Numbered from the stretch's first letter, positions 1-8,523 are shown. The stretch: DNA of 49,258 nt from Bacteroidota bacterium (GCA_023399295.1 JAEWQF010000003.1:1-49258); one strand, 5' to 3'. A program made the numbers and translations. The notes: a model not told the origin generated them from the letters alone.

Positions 1-377
1 ATTACCTGGTGACAGGTATCGGCGCAGGACTCATCCAGTTGCTCATCCTCTTCATCAGGGTACAGGCAGTACTTCCGCAGGAGATGTTCTCCATGGTCGA
101 CAGTGTCACCGTGGGTGCCTCCGGTGCCGTCTTTGGCATCCTGCTCGCATTTGGCATGCTCTTTCCCAATGCCGAGTTGTTCATCATACCCTTTCCGTTC
201 CCGATAAAGGCCAAGTGGTTCGTAATCGGCTATGGGCTGCTGGAGCTCGTCTTCGGCGTTGCCAACCGTTCGGGCGACAATGTAGCACATTTTGCCCACC
301 TGGGAGGAATGTTATTCGGGATATTCATGATTCTTTACTGGCGAAAAAGAGACCGAGGGCATGGCCGATATTATTGA
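1..377 (+). CDS. Rhomboid family intramembrane serine protease, 5' end outside the window
   Basis: This is the C-terminal part of a rhomboid protease, a membrane enzyme that cleaves other membrane proteins inside the bilayer. The open frame continues to the left window edge, so the GTG at 9 is not taken as the real start. The catalytic serine motif GASG is visible at nt 114-125, followed by hydrophobic helices. The catalytic histidine is in the segment AHFAHLGG near nt 283-306, where the expected His-x-x-Gly-Gly pattern occurs. The protein ends in a basic tail. The next gene, also a rhomboid, overlaps it by 17 bp, so the two are surely co-transcribed. The family assignment is secure. The substrate is unknown. 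Confidence 0.9.
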   Translation, partial: YLVTGIGAGLIQLLILFIRVQAVLPQEMFSMVDSVTVGASGAVFGILLAFGMLFPNAELFIIPFPFPIKAKWFVIGYGLLELVFGVANRSGDNVAHFAHLGGMLFGIFMILYWRKRDRGHGRYY

Positions 378-1248
378 CAATCTGAAACATAAATTCAAGA
401 CCGGGAATGTGATCACACGCCTGCTGTTCATCAACACCCTGGTGTTTGTTGCACTGAAGGTGGTGATGGTCATCTTCACGCTATTCAACATTCATGCAGT
501 AGATCCGGTCACCTTTCTGGGTGTTCCCTCGCATGTTCCACTGCTGCTGGGCCGTATATGGACCCCACTTACCTATATGTTCCTGCACGAGGGATTCCTG
601 CACCTGCTGTTTAACATGCTCTGGCTCTATTGGTTCGGACAGATTTTCCTGCAATACTTCTCCGGACGAACCCTGGGAAGCCTTTACCTGTTAGGGGGAC
701 TGGCAGGGGCGCTGTTCTACGTGGTGGCTTTCAACACCATTCCCTACTATACCGGGATGGACCGGGGATGGATGATCGGTGCCTCTGCAGCGGTGATGGC
801 CATCGTGATGGGTGCCGCCTTCTATCGACCCGAAGTACAGATGAACCTCCTTTTTCTGGGTCCCATCAAGATCGTTTACATTGCCATCTTTGCTTTTGCG
901 ATCGACTTCCTCTCACTGGGCAGCACAACCAATCCCGGGGGACATGTAGCCCATATTGGGGGAGCCCTGTTGGGATACCTTTTCGCGATGCAGTACAAGC
1001 GGGGGAGGGATGTCACACACTGGATGAGTCGTCTCATCGACGGGTTGGTGGGTCTCTTCAAACCAAGGCGTAAAGGACCAAAGATGAAGGTCAAACACAG
1101 CCGCAATGAGACGGACTGGGAGTACAACAGGCGAAAACAGGATGAGCAGGCGGTGATCGACGCGATCCTGGACAAACTGAAACAATCGGGATACGGCAGC
1201 CTCTCATCAGATGAAAAAAAGAAGCTTTTCGATGCGAGCAAGAAGTAA
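361..1248 (+). CDS. Rhomboid family intramembrane serine protease with C-terminal DUF6576-like tail
   Basis: This 295-residue membrane protein is a second rhomboid. Residues 20-215 hold about six hydrophobic segments. The HxxxN motif (His81 to Asn85, in HLLFNMLWLYWFG) forms the oxyanion side, the nucleophile is Ser142 in GASA, and the catalytic His198 lies in HVAHIGG. A basic linker follows, then a soluble, charged tail of about 45 residues at 250-295 that resembles the DUF6576 extension found on Bacteroidetes rhomboids. It starts inside the end of the preceding rhomboid gene and its own end overlaps the next gene, giving a translationally coupled trio. The catalytic residues look intact, so it is probably an active protease. 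Its substrate cannot be deduced. Confidence 0.93.
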   Translation: MADIIDNLKHKFKTGNVITRLLFINTLVFVALKVVMVIFTLFNIHAVDPVTFLGVPSHVPLLLGRIWTPLTYMFLHEGFLHLLFNMLWLYWFGQIFLQYFSGRTLGSLYLLGGLAGALFYVVAFNTIPYYTGMDRGWMIGASAAVMAIVMGAAFYRPEVQMNLLFLGPIKIVYIAIFAFAIDFLSLGSTTNPGGHVAHIGGALLGYLFAMQYKRGRDVTHWMSRLIDGLVGLFKPRRKGPKMKVKHSRNETDWEYNRRKQDEQAVIDAILDKLKQSGYGSLSSDEKKKLFDASKK

Positions 1249-2377
1249 GAAAAAGCGGACCTACAGGGATTGTGTCAAGTGGATCATCTTTGCCACCAAC
1301 CTGGCCGTGATCCTGTTGCTATTCACATCCTTTCTCTCCTGGAGGGTGTCACCGTTGAAGAGCAACCTCTTCTCATACATAGGACTTGGTTTCGGCCTCA
1401 TCTTTTTGCTCAATGTGGCTTACCTCCTCTTCTGGATCTTCTTTTCGAAATGGAAACTGGCGATGATCTCACTGGCAGCAATCCTGATCTGCTACAAACC
1501 GGTAACAACCTTTTTTCCGATGCATCTCTTCCCGGTAAAGGAACCCCACGGCGCGATAAAAGTACTGACCTACAATGTCCAAGGTTTCCCTGAGGAACGG
1601 AACAAAAAATCAAAAGAGCACCCCATCCTCGATTACATCGCGGCGACCGATGCCGATATTGTCTGTCTCCAGGAGTACCTTGTGAGTAAAACCGGACAAT
1701 CGATCTTTTCACAGCGGGATGTGAATCGCATCCTGAAACAGTACCCTTACCATTCGGTCACCGGTTTGGAATCTTCCGGAAAATATCATACCTTCGGGCT
1801 GGCGTGCTTCTCGAAGCATCCCATTGAAAAGACTGAGGAGATCGTCTTTGAGGACTCCTACAATGGTGCTGCAATCTACACCATCAACATTGACGGAAAA
1901 AGTTATTCGGTAGCAAACGTACACCTGGAGTCGAACAGCATCAAGGCGGAAGACAAAAAGCTCTACAGCGATTTCATCCAGAACAGTGATTCGGTGAAGT
2001 TGGAACAGGTGACCAGCAACATCCGTAGCCGGCTGGGAAATGCCTACCGGATGCGTGCCCGACAGACAGAGCAGGTAAAAAGGGTTCTCGTCTCGCAAAA
2101 GACCGAAGGGACCATCATCTGCGGTGATTTCAACGACACCCCCATCTCCTACGCCTATGCCAGGATGAAAAAGGGGTTAAATGATGCCTATGTCTCCACC
2201 GCTTTCGGACCGGGGATCACCTACCACGAAGATCTCTTTCTGTTTCGCATCGATTACATCCTGCACAGTGAAGAGCTGAAAGCCTTCCGCACAAAGGTTG
2301 ACAGGGTAGCATATTCAGACCATTATCCACTCAGAACCCACCTGAAATGGGTGGACAATGGCGATGAGAAGAAGTAA
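1211..2377 (+). CDS. Endonuclease/exonuclease/phosphatase (EEP) family membrane protein
   Basis: A 388-residue protein with three predicted membrane helices at about 22-44, 52-80 and 84-98, then an EEP (DNase I-like) domain at about 115-385. Key residues are Asn122 (LTYNVQGF), Glu155 (VCLQEY), Asp306 and Asn308 (CGDFNDTP), Asp348 (RIDYI) and the terminal Ser-Asp-His at 369-371. Together these are the metal and phosphate-hydrolysing set of the family, so the fold and catalysis are well supported. The substrate could be a phospholipid, a nucleic acid or another phosphodiester. The start at 1211 overlaps the rhomboid gene by 38 bp. An in-frame ATG at 1232 would give a seven-residue shorter protein, and the sequence does not decide between them. 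Confidence 0.85.
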   Translation: MKKRSFSMRARSKKKRTYRDCVKWIIFATNLAVILLLFTSFLSWRVSPLKSNLFSYIGLGFGLIFLLNVAYLLFWIFFSKWKLAMISLAAILICYKPVTTFFPMHLFPVKEPHGAIKVLTYNVQGFPEERNKKSKEHPILDYIAATDADIVCLQEYLVSKTGQSIFSQRDVNRILKQYPYHSVTGLESSGKYHTFGLACFSKHPIEKTEEIVFEDSYNGAAIYTINIDGKSYSVANVHLESNSIKAEDKKLYSDFIQNSDSVKLEQVTSNIRSRLGNAYRMRARQTEQVKRVLVSQKTEGTIICGDFNDTPISYAYARMKKGLNDAYVSTAFGPGITYHEDLFLFRIDYILHSEELKAFRTKVDRVAYSDHYPLRTHLKWVDNGDEKK

Positions 2378-2395
2378 AACAACAGCAGATCCACC

Positions 2396-2761
2396 ATGTA
2401 CAAGATAAGCAAGCAATTTCATTTTTCGGCGGCTCACTCCCTGCACGGACTTCCCGACGATCATCCCTGCAGCCGGATGCACGGCCACAACTACGTGGTC
2501 ACGGTCCATCTCCGATCAGAAGAGCTGAACGACCAGGGTTTCGTACGCGACTACAACGAGTTGCGTGTGGTGAAGAACTACATCGACACGACCCTCGACC
2601 ACCGGAACCTCAATGAGATCACGACGCCTCTCAACTCCTCGGCTGAGAATCTGGCAAAGATGATCTACGATCATTTCAAACCACAACTGCCCGAGTTGTA
2701 TGCCATCGAAGTAAGCGAAACACCCAAGACATCGGCCATCTATGAACCTGAATGTAAATGA
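2396..2761 (+). CDS. queD: 6-carboxytetrahydropterin synthase QueD
   Basis: QueD converts 7,8-dihydroneopterin triphosphate to 6-carboxy-tetrahydropterin, the second step of queuosine and 7-deazaguanine synthesis. At 121 residues it has the family's usual length. The zinc ligands are visible as His14 (FSAAHSL) and His29/His31 (RMHGHNY). The catalytic cysteine is Cys25 (PCSRMHGH), and the motif LDHRNLNE follows in the middle. The C-terminal glutamate motif VSETPKTSA completes the active site. Its last 20 bp overlap queE, and the gene for RNase Z follows one base after queE, so this is an operon. The substrate and reaction come from the family, and all key residues are seen. Confidence 0.95.
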   Translation: MYKISKQFHFSAAHSLHGLPDDHPCSRMHGHNYVVTVHLRSEELNDQGFVRDYNELRVVKNYIDTTLDHRNLNEITTPLNSSAENLAKMIYDHFKPQLPELYAIEVSETPKTSAIYEPECK

Positions 2762-3323
2762 GATATTTTACTCCTTGCAGGGAGAGGGAGGACGTACAGG
2801 GCAGGCATCCATCTTCATACGACTGGCCAAGTGCAACCTGGCTTGCAGCTTCTGCGATACTGAATATGAACGGGGTGTGAAGATGACGTTGGAGCAGGTG
2901 CTGGGTGAGATTGAGGCCTGGCCCTGCAAATGGATTGTCTGGACAGGCGGCGAGCCCACCCTTCAGCTGACCGATGTGGTGGTTGCCTTCTTCAAGGAGA
3001 GAGGTTACTCCCAGGCCATTGAGACCAACGGCACCCGACGCGTTCCCAGTGGCATCGACTACATCACCTGCAGTCCCAAACAAGATTTCGAGAAGGTGAG
3101 GGAGCTGATTCCGGTGGTGGACGAGTTGCGCTTCCCCATTCAAAAAGGGGATCCCCTGCCCGACATTGCCATCCTTCCCCTCACTGAGCGATATCTGATC
3201 AGTCCCATCTTCGACGACCAGCAGATGATTCCGGAGAACGTGGCATACTGCATCGCGCTCATCAGGCAACATCCGGAATGGGCACTGAGCCTCCAGACAC
3301 ACAAACTGATCGGGATCCGCTGA
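2742..3323 (+). CDS. queE: 7-carboxy-7-deazaguanine synthase QueE (radical SAM)
   Basis: QueE is a radical S-adenosylmethionine enzyme that contracts 6-carboxy-tetrahydropterin to 7-carboxy-7-deazaguanine, the step after QueD. The N-terminal signature FYSLQGEG is at residues 9-16. The iron-sulfur cluster cysteines are Cys31, Cys35 and Cys38, with the CxxxCxxC spacing normal for radical SAM proteins. The GGEPT motif that helps bind SAM is at residues 69-73. At 193 residues it is a short QueE, as is common in Bacteroidetes. It overlaps queD by 20 bp, so the two are translationally coupled. QueC and QueF are not in the window. Confidence 0.95.
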   Translation: MNLNVNEIFYSLQGEGGRTGQASIFIRLAKCNLACSFCDTEYERGVKMTLEQVLGEIEAWPCKWIVWTGGEPTLQLTDVVVAFFKERGYSQAIETNGTRRVPSGIDYITCSPKQDFEKVRELIPVVDELRFPIQKGDPLPDIAILPLTERYLISPIFDDQQMIPENVAYCIALIRQHPEWALSLQTHKLIGIR

Positions 3324-3324
3324 T

Positions 3325-4239
3325 ATGACACGATTCGAGATCACTGTCCTGGGCTGTGGCTCGGCCATGCCAACCACCCTGCACAATCCACCCTCACAAC
3401 TGGTTGATCTCGGTGAGAAGCTGTTCATGATTGACTGCGGTGAGGGGACACAACTGCAGATGCGCAGGTACAAGGCACGGATGGGTAAGCTCCACGCACT
3501 GTTCATCTCCCACCTACATGGTGACCACATCTTCGGACTACCCGGTCTTATCTCCACCCTCAGCCTGTTGGGACGAACAGACGACCTGCACATCTACGCC
3601 CACAGCGAGATCGACGTGATCCTCAAACCACTGCAGAATTACATGGGACGCTACCTCTCCTTCCCGATCCGGCTCCACCCGTTAAACCCAAGTGAAAAAG
3701 AGGTGATCTATGAGCATAAAAGCATCCGCATCACCTCCTTTCCATTGAGACACCGGGTTGATACCAACGGTTTCCTCTTCGAGGAGAAGGAAGCACCCCG
3801 TCATATCCTGCGGGAGATGATTGCCTATTACAAGATACCCATCAGGGAGATTGCCGCTATCAAGGCAGGTGCTGATTTTGTCACCAATGAGGGGATCGTG
3901 ATTCCCAACCGGAGCCTCACCCGACCGGCTGCACCCCCGCGACGCTACGCCTACTGCTCCGACACCGCCTATGCGCCTGAGATCATCCCTTACATTGAAG
4001 GTGTTGACTTGCTCTACCACGAAGCAACCTTTGCCGAAAGTGAGCTGACACGGGCCAACGAAACCTTTCACTCTACTGCCAGACAGGCAGCGGAGATCGC
4101 CGCCGCTGCCAGGGTGAAGAAGCTGATGATCGGGCACTTCTCATCGCGTTACAACGAGCTGGAAACACTACTCAATGAAGCCAGAGCTGTCTTTTCAGAC
4201 ACCGAACTGGCAGATGAAGGAAAAATCGTATCTTTGTGA
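3325..4239 (+). CDS. rnz: Ribonuclease Z
   Basis: RNase Z is a zinc-dependent endonuclease that trims the 3' end of tRNA precursors lacking an encoded CCA. The 304-residue protein has the metallo-beta-lactamase motif HLHGDH at 63-68, preceded by the phosphodiesterase-type start VLGCGSAMPT and IDCGEGTQ. A later metal aspartate lies in YCSDTAY, and a final histidine in MIGHFSSRY. These and the length match the bacterial RNase Z family. It starts one base after the queE stop, so it is in the queuosine operon. The tRNA gene in this window indeed has no encoded CCA, which fits a need for this enzyme. Confidence 0.93.
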   Translation: MTRFEITVLGCGSAMPTTLHNPPSQLVDLGEKLFMIDCGEGTQLQMRRYKARMGKLHALFISHLHGDHIFGLPGLISTLSLLGRTDDLHIYAHSEIDVILKPLQNYMGRYLSFPIRLHPLNPSEKEVIYEHKSIRITSFPLRHRVDTNGFLFEEKEAPRHILREMIAYYKIPIREIAAIKAGADFVTNEGIVIPNRSLTRPAAPPRRYAYCSDTAYAPEIIPYIEGVDLLYHEATFAESELTRANETFHSTARQAAEIAAAARVKKLMIGHFSSRYNELETLLNEARAVFSDTELADEGKIVSL

Positions 4240-4254
4240 CAGAACCTCTTGCTG

Positions 4255-4602
4255 ATGAAACATATCCGGTCCTCTCTGATACTGGCACTCTTCTGTTACA
4301 CCGGTTTCCCTGCCCTGGCGCAGGTAAACGATTCTCTCTGGGTGTCACGGGAGCTGTCAACAAGTTATCAGAACGGGAAAGATAAAGATCAGGAACCGGA
4401 GATCAAAATCAGGCTGGTGGATAACAGGTTATTTGTTGAAGATCTTCCGAAAGAGATGTTGCTGGAGATTTACAACATCATGGGTGTGAAGGTATACAGC
4501 CGACGCATCCCTCCCGGCACCGGTGAATATCCGGTCAACCTGCCCAGAGGTTACTACATCCTGAAAATCGGAAAAACTACAAAAAAAATTGCCATCCGGT
4601 AA
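4255..4602 (+). CDS. Small secreted protein with T9SS-type sorting-like C-terminus
   Basis: A protein of about 115 residues with a signal peptide (hydrophobic stretch ending PALAQ near residue 24). The rest is a small beta-rich domain containing IYNIMGVKVYSR and the ending GYYILKIGKTTKKIAIR. That arrangement resembles the C-terminal sorting domains that guide proteins through the type IX secretion system (the pattern of a late GxYxLKI then a basic end). Here the domain stands almost alone, without a large cargo. The ATG at 4255 is preferred over TTG at 4249. It lies 15 bp after rnz and may be the last gene of that operon. Function is unknown. Confidence 0.6.
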   Translation: MKHIRSSLILALFCYTGFPALAQVNDSLWVSRELSTSYQNGKDKDQEPEIKIRLVDNRLFVEDLPKEMLLEIYNIMGVKVYSRRIPPGTGEYPVNLPRGYYILKIGKTTKKIAIR

Positions 4603-4625
4603 TAATCACACTTTAACAATTACAG

Positions 4626-4658
4626 ATTGTTGCTTTTATCGGCTTTTGTATATCTTTG
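4626..4658 (+). promoter_or_regulatory. Promoter of asd (Bacteroidetes type)
   Basis: The -7 box TATCTTTG at 4651-4658 matches TAnnTTTG fully. ATTG at 4626-4629, 21 bp upstream, is a three-of-four match to the -33 TTTG. Transcription would begin near 4665, about 50 bases before the asd start. Confidence 0.55.
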
Positions 4659-4716
4659 TGGTTGATTCGTTTCAAAGTGCTCATCATGGTTATCAACATT
4701 TAAAAATATTATCCAC

Positions 4717-5715
4717 ATGAACATCGCAATTGTAGGAACCAGTGGAGCAGTAGGACAAGAGCTGCTGCGCGTACTGGAACAGAGAAACTTCCCCCTGGAT
4801 GAACTTGTTTTGTTCGGCTCATCACGCAGCGCCGGAACCACTTATCACTTCAAAGGCAAAGAGATCAAGGTGAAGGAGCTGTTGCACAACGACGATTTCA
4901 AGGGAATCGATATCGCTTTCGTATCGGCAGGCGGTGGCACCTCCATCGAGTTTGCCAACACCATCACAAAGCACGGTGCCATCATGATTGACAACTCGAG
5001 TGCCTTCCGTATGGATGACGATGTGCCCCTGGTGGTACCCGAGGTGAATGCCTCCGATGCACTGAACCGTCCCCGCAACATCATCGCCAACCCCAACTGC
5101 ACCACCGCACAGCTGGTGGTGACACTGAAAGCAATCAATGACCTGTCGCCCATCACGAAAGTGCACGTCGCCACCTATCAGGCAGCCTCAGGTGCCGGTG
5201 CTGCAGCGATGCAGGAGTTGGAAGATCAGCACGAACAATTGGTCAATGGTGAAAAACCCACCATCTCCAAGTTTGCCTATCAGCTTGCCTACAACCTGAT
5301 CCCGCAAGTGGATATCTTTACCGACAACGGTTATACCAAGGAGGAGATGAAGATGTTCAACGAGACCCGTAAGATCATGCACAGCGACATCGAGGTGAGC
5401 GCCACCTGCGTCCGTGTACCGGTGATGCGGGCTCACTCGGAGGCGATCTGGGTGGAAACGGAACGTCCCATCTCGGTTGAAGAGGCACGCAAAGCGTTTG
5501 AGCAAGCCGAGGGTGTGGTGGTGATCGACAACCCGGCCAACAAGGAGTATCCCATGCCGCTTGATCTCAGCGGTGAGGATCCTGTTTACGTGGGTCGTAT
5601 CCGCAAGGACCTGACAAACGACAAGGGGCTCAGCTTCTGGTCGGTATCGGATCAGATCCGCAAGGGAGCCGCGCTGAACGCGGTGCAGATTGCGGAGTAC
5701 TTGATCAAACAATAA
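4717..5715 (+). CDS. asd: Aspartate-semialdehyde dehydrogenase
   Basis: This enzyme reduces aspartyl phosphate to aspartate semialdehyde with NADPH, the branch point to lysine/diaminopimelate, threonine and methionine. The 332-residue protein has the N-terminal NADP-binding loop GTSGAVGQELL (7-17), the motif DNSSAFRMD, and the catalytic Cys128 in NPNCTTAQLV. The substrate-binding stretch RVPVMRAHSEA comes later in the chain. Length and motifs match the bacterial type. It is monocistronic: it has its own promoter and is followed by a strong terminator at 5725-5757. Assignment is secure. Confidence 0.96.
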   Translation: MNIAIVGTSGAVGQELLRVLEQRNFPLDELVLFGSSRSAGTTYHFKGKEIKVKELLHNDDFKGIDIAFVSAGGGTSIEFANTITKHGAIMIDNSSAFRMDDDVPLVVPEVNASDALNRPRNIIANPNCTTAQLVVTLKAINDLSPITKVHVATYQAASGAGAAAMQELEDQHEQLVNGEKPTISKFAYQLAYNLIPQVDIFTDNGYTKEEMKMFNETRKIMHSDIEVSATCVRVPVMRAHSEAIWVETERPISVEEARKAFEQAEGVVVIDNPANKEYPMPLDLSGEDPVYVGRIRKDLTNDKGLSFWSVSDQIRKGAALNAVQIAEYLIKQ

Positions 5716-5724
5716 TTCTTTTCA

Positions 5725-5757
5725 AATGAGGGTGTCATCGGTTATGACACCCTCATT
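5725..5757 (+). terminator. Transcription terminator after asd
   Basis: A perfect 14-bp inverted repeat (AATGAGGGTGTCAT and its complement) with a five-base loop begins nine bases after the asd stop. No long T-run follows, but the stem is long and GC-rich in the middle. It separates asd from the next gene, which starts only 14 bp later. Confidence 0.8.
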
Positions 5758-5771
5758 GCGTTTAAAAAGCA

Positions 5772-6161
5772 ATGAAAATCATCCTATTTGACGGTGTCTG
5801 TAACTTCTGTAACGCCACTGTCAATTTCATCCTGAAACGGGACAAGCAGGAAATTTTTCGCTTCTCACCACAACAAAGCGAGCAGGGCAGGAGATTGCTG
5901 GAGCAAAATGGCAAAGCCGATACCGCATTGAAAACAATTGTCTTTATTGATGGGGATGAATGGACAGAAGGGATGGAGGCCGTAATCGGCATCACCAGGC
6001 AGCTGAAAGGCTATGCATGGCTCTCCTTTCTACTGAGGATCATCCCCCGGAGAATCTCAAACGCTCTTTACGCATTCGTGGCCAGGAACAGGTACAGATG
6101 GTTCGGGAAAAGGGATGCCTGTCGTTTACCGGAACCGGGCGAACAGCAGCGCTTCCTGTAA
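5772..6161 (+). CDS. DCC family thiol-disulfide oxidoreductase-like protein (DUF393)
   Basis: A 129-residue protein of the DCC/DUF393 family, named for a conserved Asp-Cys-Cys arrangement. Here it is seen as FDGVCNFCN at residues 6-14 with Cys10 and Cys13. The family is described as thioredoxin-like thiol-disulfide oxidoreductases, though the physiological substrate is unknown. The length is standard. It is a single gene between the asd terminator and the convergent DUF456 gene. The C-terminal sequence LLRIIPRRISNALYAFVARNRYRWFG is typical of the family in part (membrane-proximal basic stretch). Recognition is good and the function is vague. Confidence 0.85.
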   Translation: MKIILFDGVCNFCNATVNFILKRDKQEIFRFSPQQSEQGRRLLEQNGKADTALKTIVFIDGDEWTEGMEAVIGITRQLKGYAWLSFLLRIIPRRISNALYAFVARNRYRWFGKRDACRLPEPGEQQRFL

Positions 6162-6256
6162 AGCAACGATTCAGCTCAGCAGTAAAACTGACCCATCACC
6201 TAGGAGTGTCACAACGGCATCACGGTTGGGTCTCCCAACTGCAGCGCGGGGAGATA

Positions 6257-6739
6257 TCACAGCAGTACCCGCAGAAAAAAGAAGAGGATCAGACCCACGG
6301 TGATCAGCTTGAGCACCAGCCCTGTAATATAACCGAGGAAGGCACCTGTGGCATGCTTCACCGCATGGAGGAACCTTGTACCCGAGAGGATACCTCCGGC
6401 GAAAGCACCTGCAAAGGGACCGAAGATGATGCCCCAGGGCCCGAGAAAGAAGCCTACCAGCAACCCGATGGTGGCACCCCACACCACCTTTTTGTCTCCA
6501 CCCATCTTTTTGGTACCCCAGACAGGGAGAATATTGTCAAGCAGCGTGATCACCACTGTCAGGATACCCAACAATATGATCGCCGTCCAGGAGATCTCAT
6601 CCTGCGTAGAGGGGAGGAACTTCAGCAGCAGCAGGCCACTCCAGCTGAGGGGTACCCCGGGAATCACCGGGGCCACAGTGCCGATGGCACCTACCACCAG
6701 CAACAACACGGCAAAGATGATTCCGATAGCATCGCCCAT
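6257..6739 (-). CDS. DUF456 family membrane protein
   Basis: A 160-residue integral membrane protein with about four to five hydrophobic segments and the family's Gly/Pro-rich pattern (VAPVIPGVPLSW near residue 23, then a GPWGIIFGPFAGAFAGG stretch). DUF456 proteins have no assigned function. It starts three bases after the stop of the ABC transporter ATPase gene, so it is the last gene of the metal-transport operon. It stands where a permease gene would normally be. It is too short and wrong in sequence to be a canonical ZnuB/MntB permease, so I do not call it one. Confidence 0.8.
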   Translation of the reverse strand: MGDAIGIIFAVLLLVVGAIGTVAPVIPGVPLSWSGLLLLKFLPSTQDEISWTAIILLGILTVVITLLDNILPVWGTKKMGGDKKVVWGATIGLLVGFFLGPWGIIFGPFAGAFAGGILSGTRFLHAVKHATGAFLGYITGLVLKLITVGLILFFFLRVLL

Positions 6740-6742
6740 GGG

Positions 6743-7540
6743 TCAGTCGTGTGAGTGGGTATGAGCTGCTGTTTCGTCGTGGTCATGCTGCAACAGCACA
6801 CGGTGGGGCAGGGTGCCATGCCCCAGAAGCTCGATGGGACAGGAGTCGTAGGCGTTGTTCAGCCACTCCTGCGATATCCCGCTGCCGGAGTGGTAATGAA
6901 GTCCCTGGTTCACACAGGCAATGTTCTTCACCAGCGAGATGATGGTACCCACATCGTGCGACACCAGCATGATGGCAATCTCCTTGTTGATGTCACCCAG
7001 CAACTTGTAGAAATTGGTCTCGAACAGTTTGTCCACGTAAGTGCTCGGCTCATCCAGGATGATCAGCTTCGGATTGTCGATGATGGCCCTGCCCAGCAGT
7101 ACCCGTTGCAGCTGTCCTCCCGAAAGCTCGCCGATGGCGCGCGGCAGCAGCTCGGTGATACCCATACGCTCTGCCACCTTTCTCACCCGCTGTTTATCCT
7201 CCGCACTGTATCGTCTGAAGAGCTGCTTGCGCAGGGTCAATCCTGAGAGGATCACCTCCGAGACCGAGATCGGGAACTTGCGGTCTATCTGGTTGATCTG
7301 CGGCAGGTAACCGATGTTGAGGGAGGGCACCTCCCGTACTCCGTCGAAGAAGCGTACCGTGCCGGCTACGGGTGTGATCAGCCCCAGCACTGTCTTCAGC
7401 AAGGTTGTTTTGCCACCGCCGTTGGGACCGATGATGCCGAGAAAATCGTCGTCGTAGATGGTGAGCGACACATTCTTCAGTACATCGGGCTTGCTCTCGT
7501 AGCCCACCGACAGGTTGTTGATCTCAATCAGTTTGTTCAT
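6743..7540 (-). CDS. Metal (zinc/manganese) ABC transporter, ATP-binding protein
   Basis: The ATPase of a ZnuC/MntB-like importer that powers uptake of zinc, manganese or iron. The start used is the ATG at 7540 (MNKLIEINNL), nine codons inside the longest frame and overlapping the upstream binding-protein gene by 17 bp. Walker A is GPNGGGKTT at 38-46, the signature is LSGGQLQR, and Walker B is LIILDEPS. The protein ends in a His-rich tail (HDHDETAAHTHSHD), which could bind metal. Neighbours are the substrate-binding lipoprotein upstream and DUF456 downstream. Zinc is the likeliest metal because of the histidine-rich partners, but this is inference. Confidence 0.9.
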   Translation of the reverse strand: MNKLIEINNLSVGYESKPDVLKNVSLTIYDDDFLGIIGPNGGGKTTLLKTVLGLITPVAGTVRFFDGVREVPSLNIGYLPQINQIDRKFPISVSEVILSGLTLRKQLFRRYSAEDKQRVRKVAERMGITELLPRAIGELSGGQLQRVLLGRAIIDNPKLIILDEPSTYVDKLFETNFYKLLGDINKEIAIMLVSHDVGTIISLVKNIACVNQGLHYHSGSGISQEWLNNAYDSCPIELLGHGTLPHRVLLQHDHDETAAHTHSHD

Positions 7541-8456
7541 TGCCTTCACGTGATAGGATGGTGGCAATACGGATCAACTCTTCGTCCCATTCATAGCGAA
7601 GGGGATCGATCTCAAACAGCTCGGCGCCAATCTCGCGGGCAATCACCTCTCCGTTCTTCAGGTCGAAGCCTCGCTGTACGAAGATGGTGGTGATCTCCTC
7701 CCGCCGGGCCAGGTCGACAAGCTCTTTGAGCTGCGCCGGGGAGGGGTTCTTGCCCTCAAACTCGATGCTATACTGACGCATCCCGTAATCGCGGGCAAGG
7801 TACCCCAGTGCGGGATGATAGATGATAAAGGAGCGTGAGGGGGCTTTTTCGAGCAAAGCGATGAGGGTGCTGTCTACCGCATTAATTTTCTTCATCAACC
7901 GGTGATGATTCTCACGGTAGGTTTCAGCTCTCTCCGGGTTGTTATCCACCAATGCATCCAACATGTTCTGTGCAACGATGCGCATGGCACGGGGGGAGGA
8001 CCAGACATGAGGATCGAGTGCACTGTGGACATGGTCATGCCCCGCATTGTCAGCATCATTTGCGTGATCCCCGTGGTCATGATCATGATCGTGCGGATCG
8101 CCCGCCATCAGCTCGACTCCCGTGGAGCAATCCACAACACGCACATTCGGGTTGTTCTCTGTCAGACGTGCGCTCCATGCCTTCTCAAAGCCCAGATCAC
8201 CCACCCGGAAGTAGATGGCGCTCATCCCCAGGTCGATCATCACCGAGGGAGAGGGCTCATAGGTCTCAGGGCTGGTACCCGGAGGCACCAGCGTGTTGAT
8301 GCGGTAATCCTCACCCGCCAGTTGTTCCAGGAAGTAGCGCTGCGGCTCGATTGTCACGGTGAGCAGGCGTTTCTCAGCCTCATTCCGGTTATTGGAACCA
8401 CCACTGCAGGCAACAGCCAGCAATAGAATCAGTAAAATGGAAAGATATTTCTGCAT
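7524..8456 (-). CDS. Metal (zinc) ABC transporter substrate-binding lipoprotein, ZnuA-like
   Basis: A 310-residue cluster A-I metal-binding protein. Residues 1-17 form a lipoprotein signal with the lipobox AVAC, so it is anchored in a membrane facing the periplasm. A His/Asp-rich loop (DPHDHDHDHGDH, about residues 119-130) is followed by HVHSALDPHVW, where the last His is a metal ligand in this family. A second ligand is in IIYHPALGY, and the C-terminal ligand region is FEIDPLRYEWDEE. The acidic, His-rich loop is typical of zinc-specific members. It is first in the operon, has its own promoter at 8474-8505 and overlaps the ATPase gene by 17 bp. Confidence 0.92.
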   Translation of the reverse strand: MQKYLSILLILLLAVACSGGSNNRNEAEKRLLTVTIEPQRYFLEQLAGEDYRINTLVPPGTSPETYEPSPSVMIDLGMSAIYFRVGDLGFEKAWSARLTENNPNVRVVDCSTGVELMAGDPHDHDHDHGDHANDADNAGHDHVHSALDPHVWSSPRAMRIVAQNMLDALVDNNPERAETYRENHHRLMKKINAVDSTLIALLEKAPSRSFIIYHPALGYLARDYGMRQYSIEFEGKNPSPAQLKELVDLARREEITTIFVQRGFDLKNGEVIAREIGAELFEIDPLRYEWDEELIRIATILSREGNEQTD

Positions 8457-8473
8457 AGGTTGATATTGAACGA

Positions 8474-8505
8474 CAAAAGTACGAAAATATGAGACCTGGT
8501 GGAAA
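8474..8505 (-). promoter_or_regulatory. Promoter of the metal ABC operon
   Basis: On the minus strand the -7 box reads TACTTTTG (8481-8474), a full match to TAnnTTTG. The -33 element reads TTTC (8505-8502), three of four bases, with a 20-bp spacer. The transcript would start near 8467, about 11 bases before the binding-protein start. No clear Zur box is seen. Confidence 0.5.
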
Positions 8506-8523
8506 TTGTAAACAAAGATTTCC

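Noticed and set aside
5960..6754. Long open frame on the plus strand (264 codons)
   Set aside because: It covers the DCC gene end and the antisense of DUF456, with a composition rich in His, Gln and Gly typical of shadow frames.
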